Part shown: piece after piece, positions 1-7,475 of the stretch
How positions within the stretch are numbered: the first letter of the stretch is position 1
Layout: the number at the start of each line of letters is the position of its first letter
Assembly: GCA_013138965.1 (NCBI GenBank)
Contig: WTBT01000010.1
Coordinates: forward strand, 1 to 43,812
Length of the DNA stretch: 43,812 nucleotides
Direction of reading: 5' to 3'
From: Candidatus Aegiribacteria sp.
GTDB lineage: Bacteria > Fermentibacterota > Fermentibacteria > Fermentibacterales > JCC-6
Translations under genes and position numbers: made by a program
Notes under the pieces: model-generated
Seen by the model: only the letters and a program-made list of their open reading frames with translations
Databases searched by the model: none
What the model was told of the DNA's origin: nothing

Positions 1-19
1 CTTTGTTCTTCTTTTTCAA
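1..19 (-). CDS. possible 5' end of a gene running off the left edge
   Basis: On the minus strand a TTG codon at 19-17 is followed by Lys-rich codons (TTG AAA AAG AAG AAC AAA) and is preceded at 25-29 by AGAGG with a five-base spacer, a usual ribosome-binding arrangement in this window. Only six codons are visible, so nothing can be said about function. It would be divergent from the S9 peptidase gene. Confidence 0.2.
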
Positions 20-212
20 AGCAACCTCTTCCAGAATAATCTGTGTCCGAAACACGCATCAAATCTCTTCAGCTTAATATATGAACTTGCGGCTCTCATC
101 GTAAGACCTTGATCAGCGTTCTTTTAAAGGAGACAGATGGATGAACATCTGATGTGTTGGTATATTGCTTCAATACAAATGTTGCTTGTCCATTTCCACA
201 CCGGAGGCGATC

Positions 213-2273
213 GTGATTACTTTAAAACTAATAACGCTGTTACTCATTTCCCCGCAACCCCCTGTCGCGCATATCGTTCCCTATGAGATCACGACCCACG
301 GCCATACACGCACAGATAATTACTACTGGCTCAGAGATATTGAAAATCCTGCGGTAATCGAATACCTGGAAGCCGAAAATGCCTTTGCGGATTCCATGCT
401 TGCTGAATATGCCACATTGATGGACACACTGGTTATGGAAATGCGGGAAAGAATTTCTGTAGAGGACAATTCCGTGCCCTACTTCAGAAACGGTTACTGG
501 TACTGGCATGAATACCGCGAGGGTGATGAATACAGTGTGAACATGAGGCGAAAACACCCCGATGGTGAAGCTGAGATCCTGCTGGACGAGAATGCCCATG
601 CAGCAGGCAGGGAATACTTCCAGGTTGAAGAAATCAGCGTCAGTCCCGACAATTCGATACTCGCCTGGGCATTTGATACCACAGGAGGGCACTGGAACAC
701 GCTTGTTTTCCAGGACATCCAAACAGGCCGGGTACTGGATAACATCCACAATGCCTCCGGTGACATCGCATGGGCTGCCGATTCAAGGATGGTCTTCTAC
801 GGGTTGAATGACCCCAGGGGGAGAACGGACAGGATAATGCGCAGGACAATAGGATGCGATGATGAACTCTGCGTATACAGAGAAGATGATCCCACATTCT
901 GGCCCTGGGTATGGAATTCCGACGACAGTAAGTGGATAGCTATATCAACTTCAAGCACGCTTGAATCCGAATGCAGAATACTTTCAGCAGCAGCCCCTCG
1001 AGATTCTTTCCGTGTAGTTCATCCCAGAACAGAGGGGCTTGAATACTACATTTACCCTATCGGCGACACATTCTACATTCTTACAAACGCCGAAGGTGAG
1101 AACTATTCGGTCATGCAGGCTTCAGCAGAGTCAACTTCAATGCTGGAATGGAGCAGTTTTATACCTTACTCCGACAGCGCTCAGGTAGAAGAAATCGACG
1201 TTTTCGATGATATTCTTGCCGCAATGGTAAGAACTGACGGGCTCAGGAAGCTCTACCTGGTTGACAGAGAATCAGGTGAAGGATACTACGCCAATCTGGG
1301 AAATGAAAACTCCACAGTCGATCTATCCTCGAACTACGATGCCGCTGCCGATTCCATCAGACTGCAATACACATCCATGACAACGCCGTGGTCTACGGTT
1401 GCCTACGATATAAGCGCAGACACGATGCGGGTTCTTAAGATGCAGGATATCGGCGAACATTTCGACAGGTCACTTTACGAATCCCACATGTTAATGGCTC
1501 CGGCTGCTGATGGATCACTTGTTCCCATCAGCATTGTCTACAGAACCGGCCTTTTCCACGAAGCAGAGAACCCTCTGCTGATATACGGATACGGCGCATA
1601 TGGTTACAGTATGGATCCCATGTTCAGCTTCACAAGGCTCTCCCTGCTCGACAGAGGTTTCGTATATGCCATTGCCCACGTAAGGGGCGGGAGTGAGATG
1701 GGGCGCCGGTGGTACAACCAGGGAAGAGTCCTGAACAAGAAGAACACCTTCAGCGATTTCATAGACTGCACGGAATACCTCATTGAAGAAGGATACTGTG
1801 ACCCGGAGAATGTATTCGCCATGGGGGAAAGCGCCGGAGGACTCCTGATGGGAGCGATAATCAACCTCAGACCGGACATCTGGCGTGGCGTTGTAGCGGG
1901 GGTTCCATTTGTAGATGCCCTGACTACAATGCTTGACCCCACTATTCCGCTTACTACCAACGAGTACGATGAATGGGGAAATCCCGGAGAGAGTGAAGAG
2001 GAATACCGGTATATCCTCTCGTACTCACCTGTGGATAACCTAGAGGCTGTTGATTATCCCGCCCTCTACGTCTATACAGGTGTAAACGATGCTCAGGTGG
2101 GCTACTGGGAACCGACAAAATGGGTTGCCGGCATCAGGAGCCTGAATATAGGCAGCGATCCTGTCCTTCTCAGGGTAAACATGGGAACCGGTCATGACGG
2201 CGCTTCGGGACGTTTCAGCTGGCTTTATGACTACGCTGAACGGTACGCGTTCATCCTGGGGCGTGTTCATTGA
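213..2273 (+). CDS. prolyl oligopeptidase family S9A peptidase, oligopeptidase B type
   Basis: A serine peptidase of the S9A family that cleaves short peptides, in oligopeptidase B usually after Lys or Arg. The N-terminal two thirds is the beta-propeller that excludes folded proteins. The C-terminal alpha/beta-hydrolase domain carries the nucleophile in GESAGG (Ser about residue 540), the acid in TGVNDAQVGYWEP (Asp about 626) and the base in GTGHDGASGRF (His about 661). The stretches VPFVDALTTMLD and EWGNP are oligopeptidase B signatures. I chose the GTG at 213 because GGAGG lies five bases upstream; it gives 686 residues beginning MITLKLITLLLIS, a short hydrophobic start that may be an export signal. 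A longer TTG start at 165 has no ribosome-binding site. Full length, single-gene unit; family assignment is secure, exact specificity is inferred. Confidence 0.93.
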   Translation: MITLKLITLLLISPQPPVAHIVPYEITTHGHTRTDNYYWLRDIENPAVIEYLEAENAFADSMLAEYATLMDTLVMEMRERISVEDNSVPYFRNGYWYWHEYREGDEYSVNMRRKHPDGEAEILLDENAHAAGREYFQVEEISVSPDNSILAWAFDTTGGHWNTLVFQDIQTGRVLDNIHNASGDIAWAADSRMVFYGLNDPRGRTDRIMRRTIGCDDELCVYREDDPTFWPWVWNSDDSKWIAISTSSTLESECRILSAAAPRDSFRVVHPRTEGLEYYIYPIGDTFYILTNAEGENYSVMQASAESTSMLEWSSFIPYSDSAQVEEIDVFDDILAAMVRTDGLRKLYLVDRESGEGYYANLGNENSTVDLSSNYDAAADSIRLQYTSMTTPWSTVAYDISADTMRVLKMQDIGEHFDRSLYESHMLMAPAADGSLVPISIVYRTGLFHEAENPLLIYGYGAYGYSMDPMFSFTRLSLLDRGFVYAIAHVRGGSEMGRRWYNQGRVLNKKNTFSDFIDCTEYLIEEGYCDPENVFAMGESAGGLLMGAIINLRPDIWRGVVAGVPFVDALTTMLDPTIPLTTNEYDEWGNPGESEEEYRYILSYSPVDNLEAVDYPALYVYTGVNDAQVGYWEPTKWVAGIRSLNIGSDPVLLRVNMGTGHDGASGRFSWLYDYAERYAFILGRVH

Positions 2274-2284
2274 GGAAAGGGCAG

Positions 2285-2515
2285 TGAAGAACCGCATAGC
2301 CCTGGGTAAGCCATATCAAGGGGCGACCACCAGCCGATGTAGTCGAACTCGCAGGGTGAGCCTGATATCTAGCCTGCAGCCGAGGCTGAAGGATAATTCT
2401 GGGGATAGGCCCACATCACCATGGGAAGAGGACCGTCTGCGGCATCGTACCCTGGAGTCCAGATAGAGTGTCGCTGAAAGGTCTAGGACTTACGTTTGTA
2501 GGTAATAAGTTCCTT
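2285..2515. other. gene-free stretch with several local hairpins, possible structured RNA
   Basis: About 370 bases separate the S9 gene from the next gene, with no credible ORF. The sequence is GC-richer than a typical spacer here and contains short complementary arms: CAGG 2352-2355 with CCTG 2361-2364, AGCCT 2371-2375 with AGGCT 2383-2387, CTGG 2452-2455 with CCAG 2459-2462, and GGACTTA 2486-2492 with TAAGTTCC 2506-2513. This could be a small RNA or a decayed intron or repeat. I could not match it to RNase P, SRP, tmRNA, 6S or a riboswitch class, and the strand is unknown. Confidence 0.25.
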
Positions 2516-2550
2516 ATGCATTCCGTCGAGAACCGTTAACGGATTTTCGT

Positions 2551-2583
2551 GAAAAAAGGAAAAGGCGGCGCACAGGCACCGCC
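2551..2583 (-). terminator. Rho-independent terminator of the lipoprotein gene
   Basis: Read on the minus strand, GGCGGTGC and GCGCCGCC form a GC-rich hairpin (2564-2583) followed by a U-rich tract (complement of 2551-2563, TTTTCCTTTTTT). It lies 61 bases past the stop of the minus-strand lipoprotein gene and is a textbook intrinsic terminator. Confidence 0.85.
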
Positions 2584-2643
2584 CTGATCTATCATCGCAG
2601 TGTTGAAAATTAACCGAGTAACTTGTTCAGAGGGTATTTCCTC

Positions 2644-2970
2644 TTAAAGTACCTCTTCCAGAGCTTCTCCGGCTTCTTCAAGACCTTCTTCAGCCTCTTC
2701 TAAGACTTCCTCAGCTTTTTCAATGACTTCTTCAAGTTCTTCAAGGGCTTCCTCGGGAACATCTGTAACCTCTTCAAGGACCTCTTCGGCCTCTTCAAGA
2801 GCTTCTTCCAATGCTTCCTCAGCCTCTTCAAGGGCTTCTTCAGCAGCCTCATTAGCAGCTTCTATAGCCTCTGCAGCAGCGTCAGTTGTATCCTCGGCAG
2901 CCTCTTCTCCACAGCCGGCGGCAAGCACAAGAATGAAAGCGGTAAGGATTCCAGTTATCAAATACTTCAC
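2644..2970 (-). CDS. small acidic Glu/Ala-repeat lipoprotein
   Basis: A 108-residue exported protein of unknown function. Residues 1-20 are a lipoprotein signal ending in the lipobox LAAGC, so Cys20 should be lipidated and membrane anchored. The rest is almost wholly Glu, Ala, Leu and Val in a degenerate EALEEAEEVLEE repeat, predicting a long, very acidic amphipathic helix or coiled coil. Start is GTG at 2970 with AAAGGAG seven bases upstream. It is monocistronic: promoter at 3048-3076, terminator at 2551-2583. No family recognised. It may be a periplasmic or surface spacer, a cation binder or a coiled-coil partner; these are guesses. The repeat makes copy-number changes by slippage likely. 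Confidence 0.75.
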   Translation of the reverse strand: MKYLITGILTAFILVLAAGCGEEAAEDTTDAAAEAIEAANEAAEEALEEAEEALEEALEEAEEVLEEVTDVPEEALEELEEVIEKAEEVLEEAEEGLEEAGEALEEVL

Positions 2971-3047
2971 TTTTGCTCCTTTCGGGGTTTCTAATCATTT
3001 GATTTCTAAATCATAAATGAAGGGAATATCTCCATATACAAGCGGGA

Positions 3048-3076
3048 TACATAAGAGAATGTGTTTTCTATGTCAA
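3048..3076 (-). promoter_or_regulatory. sigma-70-type promoter for the lipoprotein gene
   Basis: On the minus strand TTGACA (3076-3071) is separated by exactly 17 bases from TATGTA (3053-3048). It points at the lipoprotein start 77 bases downstream. The good match to the consensus and the absence of any other gene between make it the likely promoter. Confidence 0.65.
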
Positions 3077-3096
3077 GAACTGACATCAGCGTTAAG

Positions 3097-3141
3097 GACT
3101 ATTAGATAGCAGTGTAATAGTCTGATTCCGGGACAACCGGA
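3097..3141. repeat. two short inverted repeats between rnhC and the lipoprotein gene
   Basis: GACTATTA (3097-3104) and TAATAGTC (3115-3122) form an 8-bp perfect stem, and TCCGG (3127-3131) with CCGGA (3137-3141) a second one. They lie 75-120 bases past the rnhC stop and upstream of the lipoprotein promoter. No U-tract follows, so they may be mRNA 3'-end hairpins or binding sites rather than a classical terminator. Confidence 0.4.
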
Positions 3142-3214
3142 TATGCGTCTACTATTACAGGTATATTCTCCTCACTGGTCCGGGCATGTTTCAAAACTTA
3201 TGACCGAAAGATAT

Positions 3215-4123
3215 TCAGCTGAACAGTGACAGAATCTTGAATGTGTTTCTGAAATGAATTTTGGCTATCTCGTCCAGAACATCCGCTCCGAACTCCCTGA
3301 CGAACTCCCTGACAATCTTATCGGTCTTCTCTCCCGCGCCTGAGAGGGCTGTGATTCCAAACTTCCGGGAAATCCGATCCAGTCCGTCAAGGTATGCATC
3401 CCTCGCTAGTATGGATGCCGCCGCGACCGCCGGATCCGACTCCCCCCTGATACGGAGATCAAGCATGTAGTCTCCTTCAGGAAGAAGGTACGCAATCCGC
3501 TTTTCATTGCAGAACTTATCTATGATCACCCGACCGGGTATTGGGTTTTTCCTGAAAAGTTCCTTTATAGCTTCGGCATGGCATTCGGCCAGCAGATCAA
3601 GACTGTTCATTCCCTTTCCGGAAAGCTCGCTGAACCTGGTGTTGTAATCCAGCGGTGAAACAGATACAATGGAGAAAAAGCCGCTGGAAGAACTTCTGAT
3701 CCGCTCAGCATATCCCCGTACAGTATCGTTGCTCAACTGCTTGGAATCGGTTATGCCAATGCTGCGGTACTGCTCGGCCCGTCGTCTATCTACATAAACT
3801 GCGGCCACAGTCAGCGGTCCCATGTAATCTCCCTTCCCTGCTTCATCGGAACCCGTCCAGGTTTCGTCAGGGATTGAAGATGCATCCGATAACAGGATTC
3901 CTTTTATTCTCCGCGACAGATCAATGTCCCCGCCGGAGGGGACCACTGAGAATCCCTTTTTTTCAGAATAATAGAAATTGATACCGCAGCTTCTGCTGTT
4001 CATGATGAAGGTTATCCGAATACCGTTTGACAGTATTCTTCTATCCGCGGCGGTGATTCCCGATTTTTCAAGTTTCCCTGCTGCGGAGTTAACCAGGTGT
4101 GAGAGTTCTCCGCCGGGAATCAC
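3215..4123 (-). CDS. rnhC: ribonuclease HIII
   Basis: Endonuclease that cuts the RNA strand of RNA/DNA hybrids (R-loops, replication primers) in the cytoplasm. Of its 302 residues, 1-80 fit the TBP-like substrate-binding domain that distinguishes RNase HIII from HII. The catalytic domain has GSDEAGKGDYMGPL (Asp93, Glu94), DSKQLS (126-131), IDKF (Asp202) and GESDPAVAAASILARD (Glu228/Asp230), the expected four-carboxylate site. Start is GTG at 4123, overlapping the stop of the DUF3108 gene as GTGA, so translation is probably coupled. Last gene of the minus-strand operon GT4-DUF3108-rnhC. RNase HII is the alternative name, but the N-terminal extension and GKGD favour HIII. Confidence 0.92.
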   Translation of the reverse strand: MIPGGELSHLVNSAAGKLEKSGITAADRRILSNGIRITFIMNSRSCGINFYYSEKKGFSVVPSGGDIDLSRRIKGILLSDASSIPDETWTGSDEAGKGDYMGPLTVAAVYVDRRRAEQYRSIGITDSKQLSNDTVRGYAERIRSSSSGFFSIVSVSPLDYNTRFSELSGKGMNSLDLLAECHAEAIKELFRKNPIPGRVIIDKFCNEKRIAYLLPEGDYMLDLRIRGESDPAVAAASILARDAYLDGLDRISRKFGITALSGAGEKTDKIVREFVREFGADVLDEIAKIHFRNTFKILSLFS

Positions 4124-4944
4124 TGGGTTTCCGCGCAGTAGATATTAAATCCGGGGTTTTCAACTTCGATCGGGATACCGAGGGTATAATCCTCAAGTAC
4201 GCATACAATTTCACCGATAACTATGGCGCTGCGCATAAGAACCGGCATGTGTCTCTCATCGTCTGTAAGCCAGACCCAGATCTCTCCCTGCTGATCGAAA
4301 AGACCCTGGGACTGCAGGGCAGGCTGAACCAGTATACAGTCGAATTCTCCGGCCGGTACCCTTATATGATCCCTCTCGTGGACAATGATCTCGAGGGGGT
4401 AATTCTCGTTATCCACATGACTGTCCACATAGTATGTATTTCCGACTTCAAGGGGAAGCGTCCTGGCGAAATACAGGCAGCTCAGGACGTCCAGAGCATG
4501 CGGCGGAATATCCATCTGCATAAGTGAAGAATCGGTCTCGTCGGGATAATACACTATCCCTGCGTCCTGATCAAATAACACTTCCTCCCGGTACTTAAAA
4601 TCACCTTCATGCAGGTCTTTTGAGAATTTGAGTGTGTGAAACTGAACTATATCCAGTAGAGCTTCATTGACATCATTGACTTCAAAGAACGTGCCGAACG
4701 CTGGGTTGGACCTGGCAGTTGCTGATATCCTGTATGCCATAAGGCTTTCGTACTGCTCCGGCCCGGTTACAGCCAGAACCGCTGTTCCTGCTTTGATAAT
4801 GCCGTATTCAACACTGAACTCCAGCCTCTCTCCCGGTCCGAAAGCGTTGTTCTCAACATATCTTGGCAAACATTCCTCGAAAGAGGCGACGGTGAACAGT
4901 GAATCCGTTAAGAATAGACTCATCACAATAAGAACTGCTGTCAT
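4120..4944 (-). CDS. DUF3108 family exported protein
   Basis: A 274-residue protein with an N-terminal hydrophobic signal (MTAVLIVMSLFLTDSLFTV), hence probably periplasmic or outer-membrane associated. FGPGERLEFSVEYGIIKAGT (36-55) and the C-terminal pattern VPAGEFDC ... GEIWVWLTDDERHMPV are typical of DUF3108, a beta-rich family often located near envelope and lipid-sugar genes. Its function is not established. It lies 18 bases after the GT4 gene and overlaps rnhC by four bases, so the three are one transcript. Start ATG at 4944 has only a weak AGG site, consistent with coupling to the upstream gene. Pairing with a glycosyltransferase suggests an envelope role, but that is inference. Confidence 0.85.
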   Translation of the reverse strand: MTAVLIVMSLFLTDSLFTVASFEECLPRYVENNAFGPGERLEFSVEYGIIKAGTAVLAVTGPEQYESLMAYRISATARSNPAFGTFFEVNDVNEALLDIVQFHTLKFSKDLHEGDFKYREEVLFDQDAGIVYYPDETDSSLMQMDIPPHALDVLSCLYFARTLPLEVGNTYYVDSHVDNENYPLEIIVHERDHIRVPAGEFDCILVQPALQSQGLFDQQGEIWVWLTDDERHMPVLMRSAIVIGEIVCVLEDYTLGIPIEVENPGFNIYCAETQ

Positions 4945-4962
4945 ATCAACCTGCTTTCTGCT

Positions 4963-6042
4963 TTACTGATGATACCTGCGAGAAGGAATCTTGTTCCCTT
5001 CAGTTAATGCCACAAGGGTGGAGGCCCATTTTGCCGCTGTTACGGGGTAGCTGAGCCTGTCAATACACATTTTCCTGGCACACCTGCCCATTCTCAGTGT
5101 CATGGAGGGGTTTCTGAGCAGGAAAGCTGCCTGTGAGGCAAGCTGCCGGTAGTTTCCCGGAGAATGAAACAGACCGGTTCTGCCATCCTCAACAAGGTCC
5201 AGAAGTCCGTTTGTGGCCGCTGCCAGAAGGGGGAGTCCTGAACTCATCATCTCCATTCCGGCCCTGGAAACAACTTCACTTCCAAGGCTTGTAACAACTC
5301 CTATTGTTCCCCCTGAAATCAGATCCCGTACATCCTCAACCTTTCCGGCAAAAGTGATCCTCTTCCCCACTCCAAGACTTCGCGCGAATGACTCAAGCTC
5401 ATCAACTGACTGCTGGCTTGGAGCCCCGGCAACTACCGCTTTAACGTTCTCCGGCAGCAGTCCAAGGGCTCTGATCAGTGTTCTGTGCCCCTTCATGGGG
5501 CTGAGCCTGCCGATGGAAACAAGAAGAGGTTCGAATACTTCTCTCCCCTCCCTGAATGTGTAGAGATCAGTATCTACAGGATGAGGTATTACTGCAACCT
5601 GCCCTTCTCTCTCTCCGCTATAGCTTCTTTCTATCATGAAAGGAGAGGGAAATACGACAAGATCGGTTCTTCTGTCCACCTGTTTCCAGAATCTACCTGA
5701 ACGGGGTTTCCTTATATCACACCTTATCCTGACCGTTGGAATGTCACCGGCAACCAGGGCGGAAGCCGTCTGACCGTCAGCCCGTGTTGATATTATCACA
5801 TCCGGCGCGAAACTCCTGATAAGCTTCCTGAAGGGCAGAAGGCCGGTAACAAAGGCTGACTTCTGAAGGCTGAGCCCGGACCATTCCAGGCCCTGTGCCG
5901 TTGCGGCCCTGGTAACGGGACCGTCAGCGGCAGCCTGAACGGTAACGGAGTGTCCCGTTTCGGCCATCATTCTGGCGAAGGCGATTCCGCCTGCTGCTGA
6001 AGCGTCAACACCCTGGCAATTGATGGTTACAAGAATTCTCAA
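4963..6042 (-). CDS. GT4-family glycosyltransferase
   Basis: GT-B fold retaining sugar transferase, probably acting on a lipid or polysaccharide acceptor at the inner face of the membrane. The N-terminal half has MRILVTINCQGVDASAAGG, with the Gly-rich acceptor loop. The C-terminal half has SIGRLSPMKGHRTLIRAL (about 177-194) and the nucleotide-sugar motif SEVVSRAGMEMMSSGLP, with the EX7E glutamates, followed by NGLLDLVEDGRTGLF. Length of 359 is usual for the family. Start is TTG at 6042 with GGAG eight bases upstream. First gene of the operon leading to DUF3108 and rnhC, divergent from the aminotransferase. Substrate not predictable. Confidence 0.88.
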   Translation of the reverse strand: MRILVTINCQGVDASAAGGIAFARMMAETGHSVTVQAAADGPVTRAATAQGLEWSGLSLQKSAFVTGLLPFRKLIRSFAPDVIISTRADGQTASALVAGDIPTVRIRCDIRKPRSGRFWKQVDRRTDLVVFPSPFMIERSYSGEREGQVAVIPHPVDTDLYTFREGREVFEPLLVSIGRLSPMKGHRTLIRALGLLPENVKAVVAGAPSQQSVDELESFARSLGVGKRITFAGKVEDVRDLISGGTIGVVTSLGSEVVSRAGMEMMSSGLPLLAAATNGLLDLVEDGRTGLFHSPGNYRQLASQAAFLLRNPSMTLRMGRCARKMCIDRLSYPVTAAKWASTLVALTEGNKIPSRRYHQ

Positions 6043-6125
6043 ATGTGAACTCCAGCAGTTTTCTCTAATGGTTAGTCATTTATAGCTATATTATGGCCGC
6101 AATATAACAAAGGAAAGGGGCATGC

Positions 6126-7298
6126 ATGAACAGCTTTCACCCATCTGCAAGAATGAGGTCGATAAAAATGCCTCCCATCTCAGAAATCATGAGCAGGATA
6201 TCTGATCTTTCGTCGTCTGGAAGAAGAATCTACAGTATGGCTCAGGCGGCTCCATGGTACTCTCCTCCATCCAGCGTATTGGATAACTTTGCCGCTGAAC
6301 TTAAGGAGCCCTTCATCCACAGGTACAGCCCTGATCCGGGGTTTCCGTGGGCAAGAAAGGCTGTTACAGAAGATTTCAGGGTAAGGCGGGGGATTGATCT
6401 TGACCCGGCCTCTGAGATCCACCTGACATGCGGAGCAAGCCAGGCATTCCTGAGCGCACTGCTTGCGACTACCAATCCTGGGGGCAATGTAGCGGTTATA
6501 GAACCCTACTATTTCGATCATGTGTTCGCGGTCAAGTTCAGTGATCTCGGTTTATGTTCAATACCAATGATTGAAGACAACGGAGGCTGGACAGTGCCGC
6601 TGGATGAGTTAAACAGGTGGCTTCCGGAAGTGGCGGCCCTGGTTGTAGTCAATCCGGGAAATCCCACCGGGAAAGTAATACCGGACTCAGTAATGATGCG
6701 GATCGTTGAAATGACCGCGGAAAGCGGCACTTTTCTCATCATCGATGAAACCTACGAAAGATTCGTATTTACCGGCGATAACTGGCATCCATGGAAGGAT
6801 GAGCGCCAACGGCATGTTCTGACCCTGGGCAGTTTTTCCAAAAGCCTTGGTATTCCCGGCTGGAGACTGGGCTACCTGTTCGGTTCTGCGGATCTGATGG
6901 AACAGGCGATAAAAGTTCAGGATTCCGTTGTCATCTGCCCGCCTTCTCCCTCCCAGTATCTTCTTGAAAAAGTTCTGAAGGAAGAGGAATGGATCAAGGA
7001 GATGTCAGCGGGAGTTTCGAAACGGCTGGAATTTTGCAGGAGTGCGCTCACAGGGAGCAGCTCCCTCTTCTGGCGGGAAGCCGGAGGCGCCTTTTTCACC
7101 CTTGCCGCATATGAGGGTAGTATGAAAGCTCAGGACGCGGCGATGTACCTGCTTGATGAATACGGCATCGGAACAATACCTGGTTCCGCCTTCGGTGAAT
7201 CCGGAGAAGGACACCTTCGCATCAGTTTCGGATGCCTTTCAGATGAAGAACTGGAGCCTGCCATGAAACTCCTGTCGGAGGTCTCACTCCCATGCTGA
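6126..7298 (+). CDS. class I/II PLP-dependent aminotransferase
   Basis: Cytoplasmic fold-type I aminotransferase of 390 residues. Visible cofactor site: CGASQAF phosphate-loop region (102-108), NPGNPTG (176-182), DETYERF (207-213, Asp for the pyridine nitrogen), SFSKSLGIPGWRLGY with Schiff-base Lys239 and phosphate-binding Arg247, and HLRISFG near 367-373 with the carboxylate-binding Arg. The pattern fits aspartate/alanine-type aminotransferases; the amino acid used cannot be told. ATG at 6126 follows GGAAAGGGG. The first 20 residues (basic, then MPPISE) precede the usual domain, so a start at the internal Met15 is possible. Convergent with GH44, separated by a bidirectional terminator. Confidence 0.9.
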   Translation: MNSFHPSARMRSIKMPPISEIMSRISDLSSSGRRIYSMAQAAPWYSPPSSVLDNFAAELKEPFIHRYSPDPGFPWARKAVTEDFRVRRGIDLDPASEIHLTCGASQAFLSALLATTNPGGNVAVIEPYYFDHVFAVKFSDLGLCSIPMIEDNGGWTVPLDELNRWLPEVAALVVVNPGNPTGKVIPDSVMMRIVEMTAESGTFLIIDETYERFVFTGDNWHPWKDERQRHVLTLGSFSKSLGIPGWRLGYLFGSADLMEQAIKVQDSVVICPPSPSQYLLEKVLKEEEWIKEMSAGVSKRLEFCRSALTGSSSLFWREAGGAFFTLAAYEGSMKAQDAAMYLLDEYGIGTIPGSAFGESGEGHLRISFGCLSDEELEPAMKLLSEVSLPC

Positions 7299-7323
7299 CT
7301 CAGGCTCAGCCGGGCGCGCATAT

Positions 7324-7353
7324 AAAAAGGCACCTTCGAAGAAGCGCCCTTTT
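7324..7353. terminator. bidirectional terminator between convergent genes
   Basis: An imperfect hairpin GGCACCTTC...GAAGCGCC (7329-7348) is flanked by A5 on the left (7324-7328) and a T run on the right (7350-7353), so it can end the aminotransferase transcript on plus and the GH44 transcript on minus. In the minus-strand RNA two of the mismatches become G-U pairs. Confidence 0.6.
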
Positions 7354-7475
7354 ATCAATACATGGGCTTTTTCATAATGTTGCGAGGGCACTTCTCATCG
7401 GTTACTGCCACCAGAGCCATAGACCGGAGCCGTCACCCGAATTCATCCTGGGTATTGTGTATAGTCCGGACAGTA

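Noticed and set aside
2270-2510. RNase P RNA: GAGGAAAG near 2272 and AGATAGAGTG...GGACTTAC near 2461 recall conserved regions
   Set aside because: The P4 pairing partners do not match and the conserved GGTAAGGGTGAAA-type core is missing; the likeness is short and partial.
2723-3016. 97-codon Ser/Ala-rich frame on the plus strand
   Set aside because: It is the antisense shadow of the Glu/Ala repeat lipoprotein, which has the lipobox, ribosome-binding site, promoter and terminator.
7299-7475. Short plus-strand frame after the aminotransferase (7292-7504)
   Set aside because: No ribosome-binding site, contains the bidirectional terminator hairpin and overlaps the GH44 3' end.
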